Shown piece by piece: positions 5,872 to 7,369 of a DNA stretch of 7,369 nt. Both the position numbers and the translations under genes were made by a program. Position 1 is the stretch's first letter; each line of letters starts with the position of its first letter. The notes below the pieces were generated by a model. It saw nothing but the letters and a program-made list of their open reading frames with translations, was not told the origin of the DNA and did no database searches. Where the stretch lies: the NCBI GenBank assembly GCA_047618505.1, contig JBLHLB010000204.1:1-7369 (forward strand), read 5' to 3'. Origin of the DNA: JBLHLB01 sp047618505 (GTDB taxonomy: Bacteria; Planctomycetota; UBA1135; GCA-002686595).

Positions 5872-7071
5872 TTAGTTCTCAGAGTTGTCCGGCCCGCCCC
5901 AGGTCTCCTCTGGGGCTACCCCCTGGCTGCTCGCCCGCGCCTGTTCGCGGATCGCCTCCCAATCTAGCCCCAGGGTCCGCTCCAACTCCGGATGACCGAA
6001 ACTGGACTCACCCGCCATCAGATCCTTGATGGCGGCGATGCGTTCCTCCGTATCCGGGTGGGTGCTGAACCAGCTCGTAAGCTCTGAGGTTTCGGTTTCC
6101 TCTAGGGCTAGCTGCTCAAAGAATTCCGCCAGTCCACGCGGTTCAATATCAGCGGCCAGGAGCATACGCACCCCCTCGCGATCGGCCTCACTCTCCTGGG
6201 CTCGACTGTGCCCCATAAGCGACGCTTCGGTAGCCATACTCGCCCCCATGGCGAGCAATCCCTCTGCATCCCCAAGGAGAATCCGCAGGGCGAACAGGGA
6301 ACCGGCGCCACGTGCCATGCGCCGCAAACCGTGCCGCAGGGTAACGTGGGCGATCTCGTGACTGATCACACCAGCGACCTGTTCGGGGCTTCTGGAACGC
6401 TCGATCAAGCCGGTGAAGACGACGATGTTTCCGCCGGGGAGCGCGAAGGCGTTGGCTACGTCCGATTCGACCACATGCACATTGAACTCGAATCCATCAA
6501 TGGCCACGTGGGGCAACAACTGCGCAACGATGTCATTGATGGCCTCCGTCAGCAGTGGATCTGTGACGAGCTCGCCCTGCCCCTCGATCATTGGGGCGGC
6601 GGCCTTTCCGATGCCCTGGTCGATGCTAATGGGCAGGGCATCGATGGCACGGTCGGCAGCCCAACCAAGTCCATAGAATCCACCGATGAGCACGGCAATG
6701 CACACACCGAGGAGCACCAGTCCCCGGTGCAGGTTGCCGCGCTTGGTCGCCTCCACCTTTACCTGCGCGATTTCGGCCTGCGCATCCAACGCGCCCCCCG
6801 ACGCGCGCACCAGATCCTCCAGGAATCCATCCTGTTCGCAGAAGGCCGCCGCATCGGATTCACCCGAGCGGCAGAAGACCATACGGCCGCTGGCTCCCCC
6901 GATCTCCAGGCGGCAGTCCGCATAGGGCCAGCTGAAATGCCGACCATCCGAGGTCACCGCGCCTAGGGCATCAGTCCCGGGCAGGAGGTCCGCCCCAGCT
7001 TTTCCCCCGGGGAGATCGCGGCTAAATACACCGCCGCGGTAGGTCGGTCCGTTTTCCTGGGAGTCAGTCAT
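5872..7071 (-). CDS. M48 family metallopeptidase, membrane-anchored
   Basis: A 399-residue zinc protease of the M48 (HtpX/BepA/Oma1-like) clan. The zinc site is SHEIAHVTLRHG with H238, E239 and H242; the third ligand is E293 in 'QESEADREG' (292-300); and 'STHPDTEERI' (336-345) is the conserved M48 C-terminal motif with H338. Before the peptidase domain there is one hydrophobic segment (about 117-139), preceded by K and R residues, so the N-terminus is probably cytoplasmic and the protease periplasmic. Residues 10-80 ('YRGGVFSRDLPGG...WPYADCRLEI') resemble the small N-terminal domain of unknown function found on some M48 membrane proteases. Such enzymes usually degrade or process misfolded envelope proteins; the substrate here is unknown. 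I chose ATG at 7071. The frame stays open to a TTG at 7131, which would add 20 residues lacking conserved features. Neither start has a clear Shine-Dalgarno sequence. The last 25 or so residues are a polar tail. All metal ligands are present, so it should be active. Confidence 0.92.
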   Translation of the reverse strand: MTDSQENGPTYRGGVFSRDLPGGKAGADLLPGTDALGAVTSDGRHFSWPYADCRLEIGGASGRMVFCRSGESDAAAFCEQDGFLEDLVRASGGALDAQAEIAQVKVEATKRGNLHRGLVLLGVCIAVLIGGFYGLGWAADRAIDALPISIDQGIGKAAAPMIEGQGELVTDPLLTEAINDIVAQLLPHVAIDGFEFNVHVVESDVANAFALPGGNIVVFTGLIERSRSPEQVAGVISHEIAHVTLRHGLRRMARGAGSLFALRILLGDAEGLLAMGASMATEASLMGHSRAQESEADREGVRMLLAADIEPRGLAEFFEQLALEETETSELTSWFSTHPDTEERIAAIKDLMAGESSFGHPELERTLGLDWEAIREQARASSQGVAPEETWGGPDNSEN

Positions 7072-7348
7072 GGGGATGGTCGCCGGAGGTTTCGCGCTGG
7101 GATTCGACGTCAGGATCCGATGAAGTGCCAATCAAGTGGAAGTGCCCCCTGAGCGTGTGCATCGGCCGCAGGAGCCCCCAGGCAGGGGCGAATGCTACCC
7201 CAAGGGCCGTGCTACAGGCTCGCGCACAGGGACCTCTCTTTACATACCTGTTCGAAACATCAGATCGCCAGGGGGTGCCCGCCGCAATCGGCGACGTGCC
7301 CTACACTTGGATTGCGATCTCCTTTAGTCCGCCGCACTCGCCCCCACT
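7072..7348. other. Divergent intergenic region upstream of the M48 gene
   Basis: This 277-nt stretch separates the M48 start from a probable + strand start at 7349, so it should hold promoters in both directions. I see no convincing -35/-10 pair. Small elements present are a direct repeat GAAGTGCC (7122-7129 and 7139-7146, 17 bp apart), a 5-bp hairpin GCCCC/GGGGC with a 6-nt loop (7174-7189), and TACAGGC (7213-7219), which matches part of the inverted repeat at 4280-4288. A 63-codon open frame at 7136-7327 has no ribosome-binding site and an arginine/proline-rich composition typical of chance frames in GC-rich DNA, so I do not call it. Confidence 0.4.
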
Positions 7349-7369
7349 ATGCGCCGCACAATCATCAGC
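7349..7369 (+). CDS. Possible start of a + strand gene, cut by the right edge
   Basis: An ATG at 7349 opens a frame reading MRRTIIS to the window end. The Met-Arg-Arg start followed by small and hydrophobic residues looks like the beginning of a signal peptide, comparable with 'MRKLLS' of the gene at 674. The C-rich leader with no Shine-Dalgarno sequence is also like that gene. Only seven codons are visible, so this is a weak, context-based call and no product can be named. Confidence 0.3.

Noticed and set aside
5896..5916. 7-bp hairpin GCCCCAG/CTGGGGC as a terminator for the second PQQ-like gene
   Set aside because: It lies inside the M48 coding sequence and has no T-run after it; the codons are explained by the protein.
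6208..6966. 252-codon + strand frame antisense to the M48 gene
   Set aside because: The opposite strand carries the conserved HEIAH, ESEAD and THP motifs; the + frame shows no domain and no ribosome-binding site.
1..7369. Search for CRISPR arrays, tRNA or rRNA genes, transposases, phage genes, attachment sites and toxin-antitoxin or defence genes
   Set aside because: No regularly spaced repeats, cloverleaf-like sequence, recombinase or nuclease motifs were seen; every sizeable stretch is accounted for by the envelope genes described.

Overview
The window is GC-rich bacterial DNA carrying four complete protein-coding genes and two genes cut by the window edges. The gene set is a sulfatase tail, two secreted PQQ-like beta-propeller proteins with a 'WP.WRGP' N-terminal signature, an M61 peptidase with a PDZ domain and an M48 membrane protease. 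This mix, and the charged low-complexity inserts, resemble genomes of Planctomycetota and neighbouring PVC-type or marine lineages rich in sulfatases and PQQ-like proteins. The phylum assignment is inference from gene content only; there is no rRNA or other marker in view.

Layout from left to right: the C-terminal end of a sulfatase (1-475, +); a 198-nt gap with a 23-bp-period tandem repeat just before the next start; a secreted PQQ-like propeller protein (674-2032, +); a short convergent junction with a good intrinsic-terminator hairpin; an M61-family peptidase with HEFFH site, third-ligand glutamate and PDZ domain (2125-4254, -); a 235-nt divergent promoter region containing a 9-bp inverted repeat; a second PQQ-like propeller protein (4490-5860, +); an 11-nt convergent junction; an M48-family membrane protease (5872-7071, -); a 277-nt divergent region; and probably the first codons of another + strand gene (7349 onward).

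Gene orientation alternates (+, +, -, +, -, +), so most genes are probably transcribed singly and there is no obvious operon. All the complete products are predicted to be exported or membrane-bound, so the common theme is the cell envelope: two periplasmic or surface propellers, one probably lipid-anchored or secreted protease, and one membrane protease. I see no phage, transposon, CRISPR, tRNA, rRNA or defence-system signal and no convincing previously undescribed system. The items most worth a second look are non-coding (the tandem repeat at 611-655 and the inverted repeat at 4280-4406) and the charged inserts in the M61 and second PQQ-like proteins.
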